From assembly GCA_964304625.1 (NCBI GenBank), contig OZ199838.1:3658001-3722000 (forward strand): a stretch of 64,000 nucleotides of DNA, read 5' to 3'. The translations under genes and the position numbers were made by a program. The notes below the pieces were generated by a model. That model did not search any database. It was not told the origin of the DNA and was given only the letters and a program-made list of their open reading frames with translations. The stretch is from Kudoa neothunni (Eukaryota; Cnidaria). Shown piece after piece: positions 25,352 through 37,301 of this stretch; the stretch's first letter is position 1; each line of letters opens with the position of its first letter.

Positions 25352-27701
25352 ATGGATGAAAATAAATTTATCCGCGGAATAGCTCCCATGGAGTTTGCAA
25401 TGAATAGATCACTCGAACTTTACAACCTAGTTCAAGTATTTTGGAGATATAACAATGTCTCGTTATATAGTTGAATTTAGCGTCTAAAACGCACATGTTC
25501 TTCAAGATTAGCCATTCAAAGATTACCATGTCATTTGAGACGACGAAGTTCCAGTTATAAATCTCATAAGTTGCCTCTTCGTAGAGTCGGGAAAGCTTTT
25601 AGTCATGGAGGTTACAACGTGGTTGCCAAGGTAACCATATTTATTGATTTTTCTTCTGCGAAATAATTTCTATGTTAAGCGACGAAAAAAGTCTCGTATA
25701 GTTCAACTATATGGAAAAAGACGTCGTAGATATTGTCGAATGAAGTATTTTAAAAAAACGTTGCTGTCTCGATCGAAAACCACGAAAAAGCAAACCTTTT
25801 TGAATAGCGGCAAGTTTCTACCATTAACGACTCATCTGTTTTACGCGAAGCGTTTTCGAATGGTTAAATATACCAATTGGATTTATAGTTTGCCATTCGG
25901 TTGTATGTTCAAAACATACAGACCTTCATGCCGCGCACTTTTAGGATATAGCGTTTTGATAGTAAGCTACACTTAAACAAGTGCTTAATTGATTATTTTT
26001 TCCTTTTAAGGATATGAGCTACTTGACGCAGTTTCAGATATGTTCTAATAACAGTGATATTATCAAATTTTTTAAAACCTACACAGATGATAGAATTGGA
26101 AGTGATATTGAAAGTAAGATATGTGCTGATGGGCTGTGTGAAGGGGAGAACAATTCTTTATGCAAATGTAAATAATGAAGATACTAGCCGAGCAGTTGCA
26201 GGTCCTATCAAATATAGCGTTTCGATTAGAAGTGAGGAAACCAAAATTGTGGATTTGGTGTCATCCTTGCTGCACCAAATCAGTTGACAATCTATTAAAT
26301 GAATACTACTCCGCAAACCCTTACTACAGTTATGAGTTGTTATCAGTTCAGCATAAATTCAATCGGTATCGATTGATAGGTCCTCAGTCGTTGGAGATAC
26401 TTTTTGACACTCTTCTCGCTTGTACTTTGCAGAAGTCGACCCAAATTATTAAAGATGAGGATTTGTTAGCAGGTCAGCTTTGGAATAGTCGAAAAACCGA
26501 TGGTCGATTGGTGTATAATCTGCTAGTGCAGTTGTCACTTGTTAAAAAACCCAAAACCAACCATCAAAAAGTATCTCTCACCTTCAAAAAAACCACTAAT
26601 CAAAACATGACATCGGCCAATCCCCGTAGTGATATGATTACCTTTCATTCAAAATTCAAAGGCATTATCACTATCAACGATCAAAAATACATTCCTGTTA
26701 GTGTGGTGTTGAATCACCGGTTTGATCGGTTGCAGAATCATGTGGATATTGTGGTGAGAGATTCGATAGGTGGCAGGCGTTTGTGGAACGCGCTGCTAAA
26801 TAGGAATGTATGTGTTGGTGGTTTGCGTGAATTACAAACCTATTTCTATAATTATCATCAGCCTTTATTTCCTTACGATTATCCTGATTGTGTTGATTAT
26901 CGTCAATCCACATTCGATTACTATGTCACTGAATGTATGAAGTTGAAAAAGAATCAGCGAATGCCACCTCGAAGACGCATCAACTTTACCAATCTGCGCC
27001 AAATAGAACACGAATCACTTTTGTTCTGTAATAAAAAATGGGTTGACGAATGGAAAGCTGCAACAATCGAATATTTAGAAGATTGTTTTCTATCTATTCC
27101 TACTCAACTACCTTCAACTTTGGAATTAGATATTCAGAATGATAATTCAACATTAAAGGTTTGTAGAAATGGTTTTCTTTTGAATAGTTTGGCCGAATAT
27201 TTCTCCGGGGTAAGTGATAGTACCGTTACCCTGTGTGCGATTAACGAATATACGAGTGAGTGTGATAGTGCTTCAACATTAGTTTTTGTCAATTTTGATC
27301 ATGTTAACCTTCGAGGCTGCCCCCAATCGTTGGCCACTATCCACCTGCCCACTTTCCCGGTTTTATCCAGAGAAATTAAGGAAAGTGACTGTTTGGATAA
27401 AAATTTTAGAAAATATGATTGCTATACTAAAAACCGATTTTCAATCGATATGAATTGGCCTTTTATTATCATTGGTCAATGTACTGCTGGAAGTTATTCG
27501 TATCGATTTGGATATCCTACTGCTCAAGGTTTTATCTCGTTGAAAGCATTGCATTTAATTATTCAACTGGAATTAACTAAAACCAAAGTTGGTGGTGCAC
27601 CCGATAGAAACTACAGAAATACAGTCCTTTTACGAAATCGCGGTTCAGATCGTTATTTACGTTCCTACTTCTCTATACCATTGCCTAGTTACCAACTGTG
27701 A
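25352..27701 (+). CDS. POP1: POP1, ribonuclease P/MRP protein subunit
   Basis: POP1 is the large protein scaffold of RNase P and RNase MRP, which process pre-tRNA and pre-rRNA in the nucleus/nucleolus. Start at 25352 in a strong context (ACCACCATGG). Exons 25352-25435, 25481-25630, 25680-25961 and 26011-27701 are separated by 45-49-nt introns, all phase 0. Visible family motifs: IQRLPCHLRRRSSSYKSHKL (family QRLPRHxRRRxxSH), then LTTHLFYAKRFRM (family THxWHAKRFxM), GCVKGRTILYANV, AGPIKY, and KLWIWCHP (family LWIWxHP). A long C-terminal region ends in GYPTAQGF and LRNRGSDRYLRSYF. The last exon contains two apparent +1 frame changes (about 26080-26130 and 26200-26250) between conserved blocks. 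At roughly 735 codons it is shorter than the human and yeast proteins. Confidence 0.85.
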
Positions 27702-28656
27702 TATATTATTGATTTTGTTGTTATTTTAATTCTCGCCCTTCTCTCTACTCTTATTATTATTAATTTTATTCTTATTTATTGTTTATACTTTATGATAATT
27801 AATGATAATGATAAGCTGTTTTGGTTCGCAAAAATAATATGCAATAGGCCCGATAATAATAGTTTGTTTATAAATACAATATTATCATCAATAATATTTT
27901 TGTTGTTAGGTTTGTAATATTATAACAAATACATTGTGAGAAGAATCTATTTTTCAATACCTAAGTTATGGAAGAAATGTAGGGAACGGTAGAGAATTCT
28001 TCGTAACTTTTAACATAAACTGATGTTGGTGGGAAGAAAGACGCGTATATATTTAAGATTAGGGGTGGTGTTTGTTGTTGATATGACTGTTAAGTATAAT
28101 TTTTCCGTCTTTATGGCCTATAAGATTATCTCGATAATGATGGCTAATCCGTTAGATGGCTCCTTTGACTGTGCTTATGTGGCTATTTTACCGTTATCTC
28201 TTATTAGTATTAAGGTTCTTTTTAGTTGATCTGTTTATGATCAATTAAGGAATTAACGTATATGAGGTCCTAAATTGAGTATATCTGTCGAAATAACACC
28301 ATTTATTTTTAGATTAAAATATTTAACCACAAAAACAATGTCCAACTCATACACATCCGATAATAAGTCAATAAGATGATCGTCTTAACTCCAAATATTA
28401 AGGTAACTATTTCCGCAAAGAAAATCCACATAATTAAACAGGATTTTGTGAGTGAGTCAATTCGCAGTGCTTAAGGGAGTTTTCGATCGTTACACTTATC
28501 AAATAATGCCCACTGACGAATACAACAAGCAATCCCAAAGTAATTTTTATTTCAACATTGTTACTTCAAATAAATAAACAAAATATTTGTTCATGTACAT
28601 AATTAATTGCAATGTGTTTTGTTTGTTTGGAGCTGATAAACGATTACAATTTTTAG
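27702..28656. other. Spacer between POP1 and the zinc-finger gene
   Basis: It probably contains the POP1 3' end and the unrecognised 5' exon(s) of the zinc-finger gene. A frame at 28023-28229 has no motif. Confidence 0.4.
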
Positions 28657-29780
28657 ATCGCATCCATCGTCATGAGATATCTGTGACATCAGAAGAGCTT
28701 GAGGACGAATCATCGTCCAACGATAAAACCGCATCCAATGATCTACGACTTCAATGTAATATGTGTCCAAGAAAATTCCATAAAAAAATTCATCTGTTAA
28801 AACACCTCAATATTCACGATGAATCGCGGCCATTGAAATGCGATTTCTGTGGCAAACGATTCAATCTCATGTGGCACCTCAGACGACATCAACTCATCCA
28901 TAATCAAGTGAAACCTTTCGCTTGCTCACATTGTGATAAATCATTCTGCACCAAATGCGAACTATCAAGACATGTCAACTATTCTCACTTTGGTATGAGT
29001 TTTTATGTTTGAAAATTACCAATGAAATATTCACGCTGACTCAAATAACTAATCTTTTTTATAAAGTTGCAATTTTTAACATTTGTTTTAATAACTAATC
29101 TAAAATAATTGATTTTTATTTATAATTAATGTTTATGATATGGATCTTACTGTCTATTGTAGGCATAAAAGAATATATATGTGAAGTGTGCAATCGATCA
29201 TTCACTCTGAAGAGCAACCTCAAAGTGCACCAACGCAAACATACGGGAGAAAAACCTTACAAATGTAATGTGTGCGACCAATCCTTCTATCAAAGTGGCC
29301 ATCTTACATATCATCTCAAGAAACATGCTAAAGATAAGTCTTTCTTGCTCGATGAGAATCCAAAAATTTCTTTAACCAATACCACTAACTCTATGTAATT
29401 TTCTTAGTTATTAGCTTGTTCAATAATCGTTATATTTTTATAATCTGATTAGATCTGATTACAGAAAATACTCCTTAAATAACGTAAATAATTATTCACC
29501 AACATCTACCAAACAAACCTATTTTACCCCACAAAACAACACAGATACCGTCACCACTAAAATCTACAGTTATTATAAACCCAAACCAACCCAAGCCCAC
29601 ACAAGTCCCTATTCATACCACTCCATAAATTCGCAATCATTGAAAATGAATGATGAATACCGCTATAGGATACGCTCCTATTACATGAATTATCGCAAAC
29701 CGTCTGCTCCCTGTGAGCCAAAACTAGTGGCAAGTAATACTGATGGTGGTGCTATTTGGAGACCTTTTACAGAAGAATAA
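28657..29780 (+). CDS. C2H2 zinc-finger protein, five fingers (5' end not resolved)
   Basis: A nuclear DNA-binding protein, probably a transcription factor. Exon 28657-28992 carries an acidic stretch (SEELEDESSS) and three fingers beginning LQCNMCPRKF, LKCDFCGKRF and FACSHCDKSF. Intron 28993-29162 joins in frame to exon 29163-29394 with two more fingers (YICEVCNRSF, YKCNVCDQSF) separated by the canonical TGEKP linker. A further intron (29395-29464) with good GTAA...CAG ends splices in frame, completing an ATA codon, to exon 29465-29780. That exon encodes a Thr/Tyr/Asn-rich tail ending GGAIWRPFTEE and a stop at 29778-29780. The 5' start is uncertain: sequence before 28657 looks like a splice acceptor (ACAATTTTTAG), although a frame is open from 28587. 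No specific orthologue recognised. Confidence 0.75.
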
Positions 29781-31135
29781 ATCAATGACTATCGTTGTGT
29801 TATAGTTATCTTTTTAATTCAAATAAAGTTGTTTATATTTTGGGCCAAATATATCGCTTTTTGACATTCTACTATCTGTTTTATTTTAAAGTGAAATATT
29901 ATATTCGGACTGCTTCAGAAAATTTTTAAAACTAATAGCTTCTACCGTATAAAGTATAAAACTAACCAGAAATCCGTGTATGTGTGTGTACGCATTTTTA
30001 ATTCTTTATAGAGACATAACGCTCCATTTGAGCACACATATGGAAAGATAACATTTTATTTTAACGCAGAAAAATACGTAAAAATTTATTAAAGATTTAC
30101 ATCCTACAAAATGACTAAAAACATTTTCACGTGGTATGATTCGTATGATTTGAGTGATATATGCATGCAAACATATAGATCATTTCGTTAAAGTTTTAAA
30201 AAGTTAATTTTAAACTTACCATAGTGTTTATTCATTTTTAAAAATATTAAATAAAGTTCGTGAATCAAATTACTTAAAGTAAGTTAATTAAAATACAATT
30301 TAGCACTAACTAGAGTAACTGTATATGAACTTAGTGCGGCACTGACGTACAATCAGAACAAAGTCGGTTCCTACAATTTGACCTACTAATTGGTTTTTCT
30401 TTCAACATCTTTTCATATCTCTTAATATCACAAAAAATAACATTAAATAACTAAAATTCAGATCAAAAAATAACTTTAAAATCCTAAGCCGCACGCACAT
30501 ATTCGGATTCTCATGTAATTTACATTTTATTTAGAAAAAGATCAAAATTCGTTTACTTTTTGTGTTAAACATAGTTATTTACATTAATTATTCCAAAATT
30601 TGTTTATAATGAATAACAGAGATCTATCAGATAACTCATTAGTTGCCGCGTTTTATATATTAATATATTAATGCGTTACAAAATTAAAATAAATTAAAGC
30701 AAACTCATGTGATATTTATGTTTATATTTTTGTGAACGTACTATGTAAAACATAACAATTAACGGTCAAGAAACCTAAGTAGATCATATGTTCACATACC
30801 AAAGTTTGGTATTTCAGTAGATTGTAAATATATGGCGTAACATGACAATTTATAACCAAAAACTAATTAATGAATATTTATTTTTAGATTTTACACCATT
30901 TTTATATTAGTTAAATAAATATTACTTTATTTGTGTAATCTTTGTTCTATTTTTCCAAATACTCTTAATTTACTTAAACTTAAATGACTTTGGCATGCTC
31001 AAGGCTTTAGTCTACTTCGCGTGGGCAAGGAAGCCTATGCGAAGGGGGGCTTTTGCGCTAGTATTTTATAAAAAAAATTAATGTTAATTAAAATGCTTAC
31101 ATAGAATTGTCATATTTTTAATATATAAATTTATA
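29781..31135. other. Gene-free spacer
   Basis: AT-rich sequence between the zinc-finger gene and the Tc1/mariner element. Nothing recognisable on either strand. Confidence 0.45.
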
Positions 31136-31146
31136 GGGTTTTTCGA

Positions 31147-31201
31147 GCTTTAGTGACACCATGTCAAGCATTAATGACATCATGTCAAGCTTTAGTGACA
31201 C
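31147..31201 (+). repeat. Left inverted repeat iterons (2.6 x 21 bp)
   Basis: Tandem 21-bp units at 31147-31167 and 31168-31188, plus a 13-bp partial unit at 31189-31201. The core is TTTAGTGACAC followed by CATGTCAAG. They are likely transposase-binding sites. Confidence 0.75.
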
Positions 31202-31394
31202 GTGCGTAATTTAAGCTTATAATTACGTTCACATTGTAAATTAATCGAATAAAAATAATATGAGTGGTATAAATTTAACATTACACGTTAGTTTAATATT
31301 TGTGAACTTTAAAAACAGATAATAGCGACGATTCTCAAATGACAACTCGAACCAAATTTAAGAGACAAAAACAATAAGTGACCGAGATAGGAAA

Positions 31395-32362
31395 ATGATT
31401 GCTAATCAGTGCGAATTGGGTTACAGCAACGCCGTCATCGCTGAAAATGTTGGAATTAAGCGACAAACTGTTGCTTCAATTGTAAAATCGTATCTTCTTG
31501 ATGGGAAAGAAAAGTCATTAAAAAGGGGTGGTGACTTTTCTTCAAAACTCAATGAAGATCAAAAGTTGCGTATTAGAAGTTGGGTGGATGAGGACGCCAC
31601 CATTACCCTTAAGACTCTTCGTCAAAAATTATTAGACGAATGTGGCGTGAGTGTTAGCGTTAGCACAATAAATAGATGCCTTAAAGAATTCCATTATTCT
31701 TTAAAAATGCTCACCATTGTTCCTGAACGAAGAAATCTGACGATACAGTGGAAAAACGTTTTGTGTACGCCCAAGAGTTCAATTCAAAATTGCTTGAGGC
31801 AGAAGGCAGCAACTTTGTTTTTATTGACGAAGTTGGTTTTAATGTATCGTCACGTACAAGACAGGGTCGTTCGCTTGCTGGTACATCAGCATATGTAAAC
31901 GTGAAAGCCGTCAAGTCAAGGAACATATCCGTCATCGCAGCGATGAATAAGTATGGCATGGTGCTATATAAAATAAATCGAAGACCAGTAAATGGCGAAG
32001 ATTTTAAAGAGTTCCTCATTGAGTTGGCAGATTTGTGCCGTTCTTTGGAAATTGAAGATCCATGCTTCATACTCGATAATGCAAGGATACATCATTATCG
32101 GGGACTTAGCGAAATTTTAGCAACGTTACAACTAACGTTGATGTATCTACCTCCGTATTCACTCTTCATGAATCCAATTGAAAATGTTTTCAGCAAATGG
32201 AAAAACCATGTTGTGAGAGGACATGCGAGAAATGAAAGCGACCTTTTAAATTTAATAGATGATGGTTTCAAAGTTATTTCCACCAACGACTGCTCAAATT
32301 ATTATCGAAAAATGCTTCGATATATCAGCAGATGTTTGAACCGAGAAATTATTTTAGAATAA
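31395..32362 (+). pseudogene. Tc1/mariner transposase, frameshifted
   Basis: A cut-and-paste DNA transposase. The N-terminal half (31395 onward) has paired helix-turn-helix domains (NAVIAENVGIKRQTVASIV; then a second HTH with VSVSTINRCLKEFHYSLK). The catalytic core shows FIDEVGFN (first Asp), ILDNARIHH (second Asp) and PPYSLFMNPIENVF (Glu), with 34 residues between the second Asp and the Glu, i.e. DD34E. The two halves are in different frames: the break lies at the A-run near 31752 in TGGAAAAACG, a single-base indel. Otherwise it is intact to the stop at 32362, suggesting a fairly young copy. Confidence 0.88.
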
Positions 32363-32489
32363 GTATAAATTATACGATAGTGTTTGGATATCTTTTTCAA
32401 ATTCCCAAAATTATTATTTGTTGTTCATTCGAAATTTAAAGTAATATTTTCGTATTTTTTTACCTAATTATATAGCTATCTTAAATACC

Positions 32490-32563
32490 GTGTCACTAAA
32501 GCTTGACATGATGTCATTAAAGCTTGACACGATGTCACTAATGCTTGACATGATGTCACTAAA
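32490..32563 (-). repeat. Right inverted repeat iterons (3.5 x 21 bp)
   Basis: Three full 21-bp units (32501-32521, 32522-32542, 32543-32563) plus a partial unit 32490-32500, in inverse orientation to the left end. The right end has one unit more than the left, so the termini are asymmetric. Confidence 0.75.
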
Positions 32564-32576
32564 GCTCGGAAAACCC

Positions 32577-34395
32577 TATAATAATTGTTTACTTTATGTT
32601 TAAAATTAGAAACAATGATAATCATTAAATTGCATCAAGAATATTTGAGAGAATAAAGAATTATACGATTCAACGTTATTATGCGCCGCCACACAAGCTA
32701 CATTAGCTAAAAAACCAAAAACATCGTAAAATAAAACTTTACTATAAATTTATTTGGGAGTAACATTTAAAATAAAAATATTAGTTTTAATCTGAGCAAC
32801 GAAATTAAGCAACTTCAAACTACCTGATTCAGTAATCTACACAAAAACACACGGAAGATAAAGTCATTAAGTTTTTTAATTTGTTTGTAGAAAAATATAA
32901 GTTCGAAATATTTCACACCGATTTTTATTATATTTATGCAAATAATTGTAAACTCGATTAAATATGTAATTCATTAACACGGCGTTTAGGTTTGACTACA
33001 ACGGGTTCTGGAAAGCGAGAAATTGATAACGAATGCTTTGTTTTTAATAAAGGTTTGATTGAATTATACTTATTAATTGATACTAATCCAAAAAGTATTT
33101 GTCTGGATTGCCACATACCCCAACAGTACTCAAATAATTTGATTAAATCGTGTATTGAACTTTAGTTAAAATTCAGTTTAGTTTAAAGTATATAATAATT
33201 AATTTCAGAGTTATTTGGTCAAATATATTTTTTCATAATAAAACGACAATCTGATCCGTCTAGAAATATAATTTTCCATTCCTACTCTAGATTGTTCGAA
33301 CGTCTAATATGACCCTCTCCATTAAATAGATCTCTTATTGAGAGGCAAACACACAAAACAATATGCACATAACCAAACCACAGCTCTAATTACAGAAACA
33401 AAACTTGGCGCATTGTAATTGGTGGTCAGACTGCTGTTTCAAAGTCGGTGGGTCTCTATCCCATATTTGGGAGCTGTTGTTATACCGTACGCTCGCTGAG
33501 AGATGGGGTGCACCAGCAGAAAAATTCGCGTGAATAGGGGATTGAACCTCCGGAACCCATCGAAAGGCAAAGTAATTTGCATTTCCCGCAGAGCCAACGT
33601 CCTTAAAGGGGTAGGGTTTGGGGTGGTGGTCGCCCTGAGACGTGGATGTTTAGTTTAATGGGTTAAAGTCCCATACTACCGCATATGGATAAGGGGCGGG
33701 GTTTCATGTTACGTCCTGCGGTACCTACAGCGTTAATTGAAGAGGTCTGCTCAGCCAGATTTCCGCAACCTAATAATTTGCGCCAGGGGTTTTACCTTGT
33801 AAACAAAGACAAAAAAATCTGTTATTCATCAATTCTCTTTTAGTGGGATAATTCCTACGATGTGCGAAAAAATTCATTTGAATGAACCTTGTGGTGCAAC
33901 TAACAAAATGTACTATAGTGTCTACAATCTCAAACCTAATCAATTTTATTGGACTCATTTATAACAATCAGCAATTACATTAACTACGATTCCAATGAAA
34001 TTCTCGCCACATTGTAAACCAACACCTCAAATTGAGAAACATTAGAAAACGCGCCGATAATGGCTGTCATGGAATACCTAAAGCGGTTATTGAATCATTT
34101 TTATTGATCAATCAATTTATCTTAGCCACGCATCAACATATAAATATCGAAAAATGTAAACTGATATCATTCCATGTTTACCAAATAAAATGTGAAGCGT
34201 ACCGATATTTCAAATTTTAACCAATTATTAAAATTAACGACCAAAAATATATTTTAATAATCAAAGCTTAAGCAACCATTATTACTACTAGTGAGAAAAA
34301 ATTTATATAACAACCATTATATACCACTCAAACAACTAGAAATAAACAGATAGAGAGACACTCTGAATAACTATAAAAGTGTCCCACTTAAAATT
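32577..34395. other. Spacer downstream of PSMC6 and the Tc1 element
   Basis: No protein gene. It contains a GC-richer block (33440-33780) listed as a repeat. Small frames at 33770-34220 carry no motif. Confidence 0.4.
33440..33780. repeat. GC-richer repeat, related to 53842-54074
   Basis: This stands out from the AT-rich background. A segment near 33590-33660 (CAGAGCCAACGTCCTTAAAG, then GGGTAGG and GATGTTTAG) resembles 53855-53930 (CAGAGCCAACTCCCTTGAAG, then GGGATAGG and GATTTTTAG). It holds a tRNA-like TψC hairpin (ATGGG, 7-nt loop, CCCAT) but no full cloverleaf. Class unknown; a SINE or LINE end is possible. Confidence 0.4.
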
Positions 34396-37301
34396 AAACA
34401 GGTGTGTAATCAAGGGTGGATTCAAGTTTCTTGGAGATTTCTAGTTTGCGAAGGGCTTTCATGAAATCTTCTTGGATGGCATAATTTCTTTCGGCTCTGA
34501 AGGCGCAAAGTCCTTCATTAGAGTTAACAAACTGATTCAAACTCGAAAAAGAATACCGGCTTCAGTACAAACATTTCTAAGATCGGCTCCGTTAAAACCC
34601 TCGGACATCTTAACCATAGCTTCAAAATCTAAAACCACAAATGAATTAAATATTTGAAATCCAAAAATAACCAATTCTCCCTTGAATATTCATTTTTCTC
34701 GAATAGATTTTCAAAATTTCAAGTCGTCCAAATTCATTAGGCAAGTTTATATCTTAATATCCATTATAAAAATTTCATTTTTATTCTCAAGAAACTTACG
34801 AATTTTCCTGTCTATTCTTCCCGGTCTCAACAACGCAGGATCAAGTGTATCGGGTCGATTGGTTGCCATGATAACTTTAATCTAATAGTTGTCGTTACAT
34901 GTGATAAATCTAAAAAAGCATTTCAAATTGCACATACTTGACCCAGTTCATCGAAGCCATCCATTTGGTTGAGCAGCTACATTGACATTTCAATAAAAAA
35001 CAATTTTTTGTGATAGTTCAATGTAAAATTACCTCCATGAGAGTTCGTTGAATTTCACGATCGGCTGAAGAACCTTCGGAGAATCTTTTTCCTCCTATAA
35101 TGCAGTTGATCATATTAGTTAGAATACATGACTCATGAGCAGTAATAATACCAATAGCGTCTATTTCGTCCATGAAAATGATACACGGCTGGTGATCTTT
35201 TGCATAAACTAATAATCCACACAGATTAACATAAGCAAATAAAAATAAATTATAGTCTAATTACCAAACATTTCTCTTATTAATCGTGCACTTTCACCAA
35301 TGTATTTATCAACAATAGAGCTAGACACTACCTATAATAATAATAATAATAATAATTAATAATAATTTTCAATTTGAACATTATGTTAAATAATAAAATG
35401 TAGCTTGAGGAAAGAAGTACCTTTAGAAAATTACAATTGAGTTGTTTAGCAACAGCTCTGGCAAGTAGTGTTTTACCGGTTCCTATTAAGAGAAAATATA
35501 ATCAGTAACGACAATCTATAACACTCTACGACGGTGGTGCACAAACTTTTGAAGCCTCGAGTCAAATTTTAACTTACGAAAACTTCCAGAGGCCAACAGG
35601 TTTAAACTAAAGTTATAACCCACATTTTGGATAAATTTACGAATTTTGAATCGCAAAATTCAAAACTGTTCATAAATAATAAGTTTACTAAATGTTTTAA
35701 ATTGAATAAAACAACATTTTTCTTTCAGGCGTCATTAATTTTCTATTCTCATCATAAAGTTTTGATTAGAATTTCAGTCATTTTAGCTTGGAAATAAAAT
35801 AAAAATAAGCTGGATTAAATATGAGATACATTGTGGATGAGAAAAATGGATGTGTGAAGTGCAGTTTAAATCGCCCTTTACTATGTGCTTATTAACAGCT
35901 CTAATTGATGTTTATCCTTTGCGTCAAAGTCTTTTTACGTTTTATTTTTCTTATAAAAACCTTCCGAAAATTTTGATTTTTACGCACAATACAAACATCT
36001 TATTATTTCTCACCGTTTATAAAACGTACTTTAATGATAACCTTATTTTAACTAAACTTAAACTTCGGGTCAGCAATGTCAAGCGGATTTTTAAATCATG
36101 AATCCATCCAGTCCTGTATGATTTTCTTCTCCTCCATACATACTCAAGAAGAAAAAATTAAAATTAGTACATTAACTTCGATTAAAAAACGTTTTTTCTA
36201 TGTTACATGATGAAGTGGCTATTAGAAATAAATCATTTTGCTTATTTAGAGGCTTTTTTGATGGTTCGCATATAATAAAAACTCAAATAAATTTTATTAA
36301 TAGCTTCATTAGGTATTCTCGATATATTCAATGTCGAGAAAAACCAACTGAAGTTAAATAGTCGAATGCTTATTTCGCTTCATTAAAGTATATCATAAAT
36401 CTGAACTTAACTAGGGGTTATCGCGGGCCACAAAAAAAACTCATTGAGAGCCGGAGTTTGTGCACCCCTGCGCTACAATATGCCATAGAGATAGGATTTA
36501 CTCAGGAATACACTTACCAGGTGGGCCATACAAAAGACAACCTCTAGGAGGTTTGATACCAACTCTAGTGAACAGAGATGGATTCAGCATAGGTAGTTCG
36601 ATCACTTCTTTTAGTTGACGAACTTGTTCAGCCAAACCACCAATCTCTTCAAATTTCACGTCGCCAGGATCCTCTTGGGTCATCGAATACACCATAGGAT
36701 CAACTTCTCGTGGTAAAAGTCGCATAATGCTGTAGGTCATTTGATCCAAAGTAACACGATCACCAGGCTCTAATTTGTTTCCAATCAGCTAAATAAAATA
36801 GGTAGGTTGAGCTAATTCAAAACCATCCAAGTGACTAGGTACAGATGATTTTATTCCGACCACGTATCTAGGACCATTCATAGTTTTCACTACATCTATT
36901 AAAATAACATAAAACTTAAAATATATCAACATGATAATTACATCGGTCGCTTGAAATACATTTAAGCACCTCAGCAACCAACTAAAAAACATCAATTCAC
37001 CCAATGCATCAGAAAACATAAAACAAATAAATCAATATACTTGACTGCCCGTCAATATAGCCCTAACATGACGCTCTAGAACAATAAATCCTTTTTTAGC
37101 TTCTTTCACCAACTCATTCACTAGAAAAAATAGTTTATTTCCATAAATACACTTCAAATGCGACAAGATTAGTTGTAACTGCATACTGTTTTTGAGTTTG
37201 GATAACTCCGTTTGATGCTGGTGCAGTTTCTTGCGATAAAACTGAATGGCAGTGGTTCGACTTGAGTCTTCTTGAATGTTAGCTGCAGTAGTAAGCGACA
37301 T
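34396..37301 (-). CDS. PSMC6: 26S proteasome regulatory subunit 10B (Rpt4, AAA ATPase)
   Basis: One of six AAA ATPases in the base of the 19S regulatory particle; it unfolds substrates and feeds them to the 20S core. Start at 37301 ([14 protein letters not shown]...), N-terminal coiled coil ([20 protein letters not shown]), then [44 protein letters not shown], Walker A split by an intron (GCLLYGPPG / [14 protein letters not shown]), [18 protein letters not shown], Walker [82 protein letters not shown], and the C-terminus [11 protein letters not shown] followed by Val and stop at 34396-34398. About ten exons have mostly 40-65-nt introns; the Walker A intron is about 1 kb because it contains a hAT MITE. 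The protein looks complete. It is arranged head to head with TUFM. Confidence 0.92.
35532..36470. mobile_element. hAT-type MITE in the PSMC6 Walker A intron
   Basis: A 939-bp non-coding element. The left end CGGTGGTGCACAAACTTT and the inverse of the right end CAGGGGTGCACAAACTCC are inverted repeats. Flanking octamers CTCTACGA (35524-35531) and CGCTACAA (36471-36478) match at 6 of 8 positions. A shorter relative lies at 56366-57092. Confidence 0.75.

Larger units (their letters stand above)
31136..32576 (+). mobile_element. Tc1/mariner-superfamily element, 1441 bp
   Basis: Flanked by TA on both sides (31134-31135 and 32577-32578), the Tc1/mariner target duplication. The ends are GGGTTTTTCGAGC and its inverse GCTCGGAAAACCC. 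The inverted repeats extend about 65-90 bp and are built from 21-bp tandem units. A single transposase frame occupies the centre. Confidence 0.9.

Noticed and set aside
28023-28229. Frame upstream of the zinc-finger gene as its first exon
   Set aside because: Does not splice in frame to 28657 with clear sites and has no charged N-terminal features; hydrophobic content looks random.
33640-33685. A tRNA gene inside the GC-rich block
   Set aside because: Only the T-arm hairpin forms well; the acceptor pairs over 5 bp at most and D and anticodon arms do not fold.
35338-35360. ATA/ATT microsatellite as a functional repeat or CRISPR-like array
   Set aside because: A simple trinucleotide run in an intron of PSMC6; no spacer structure anywhere in the window.
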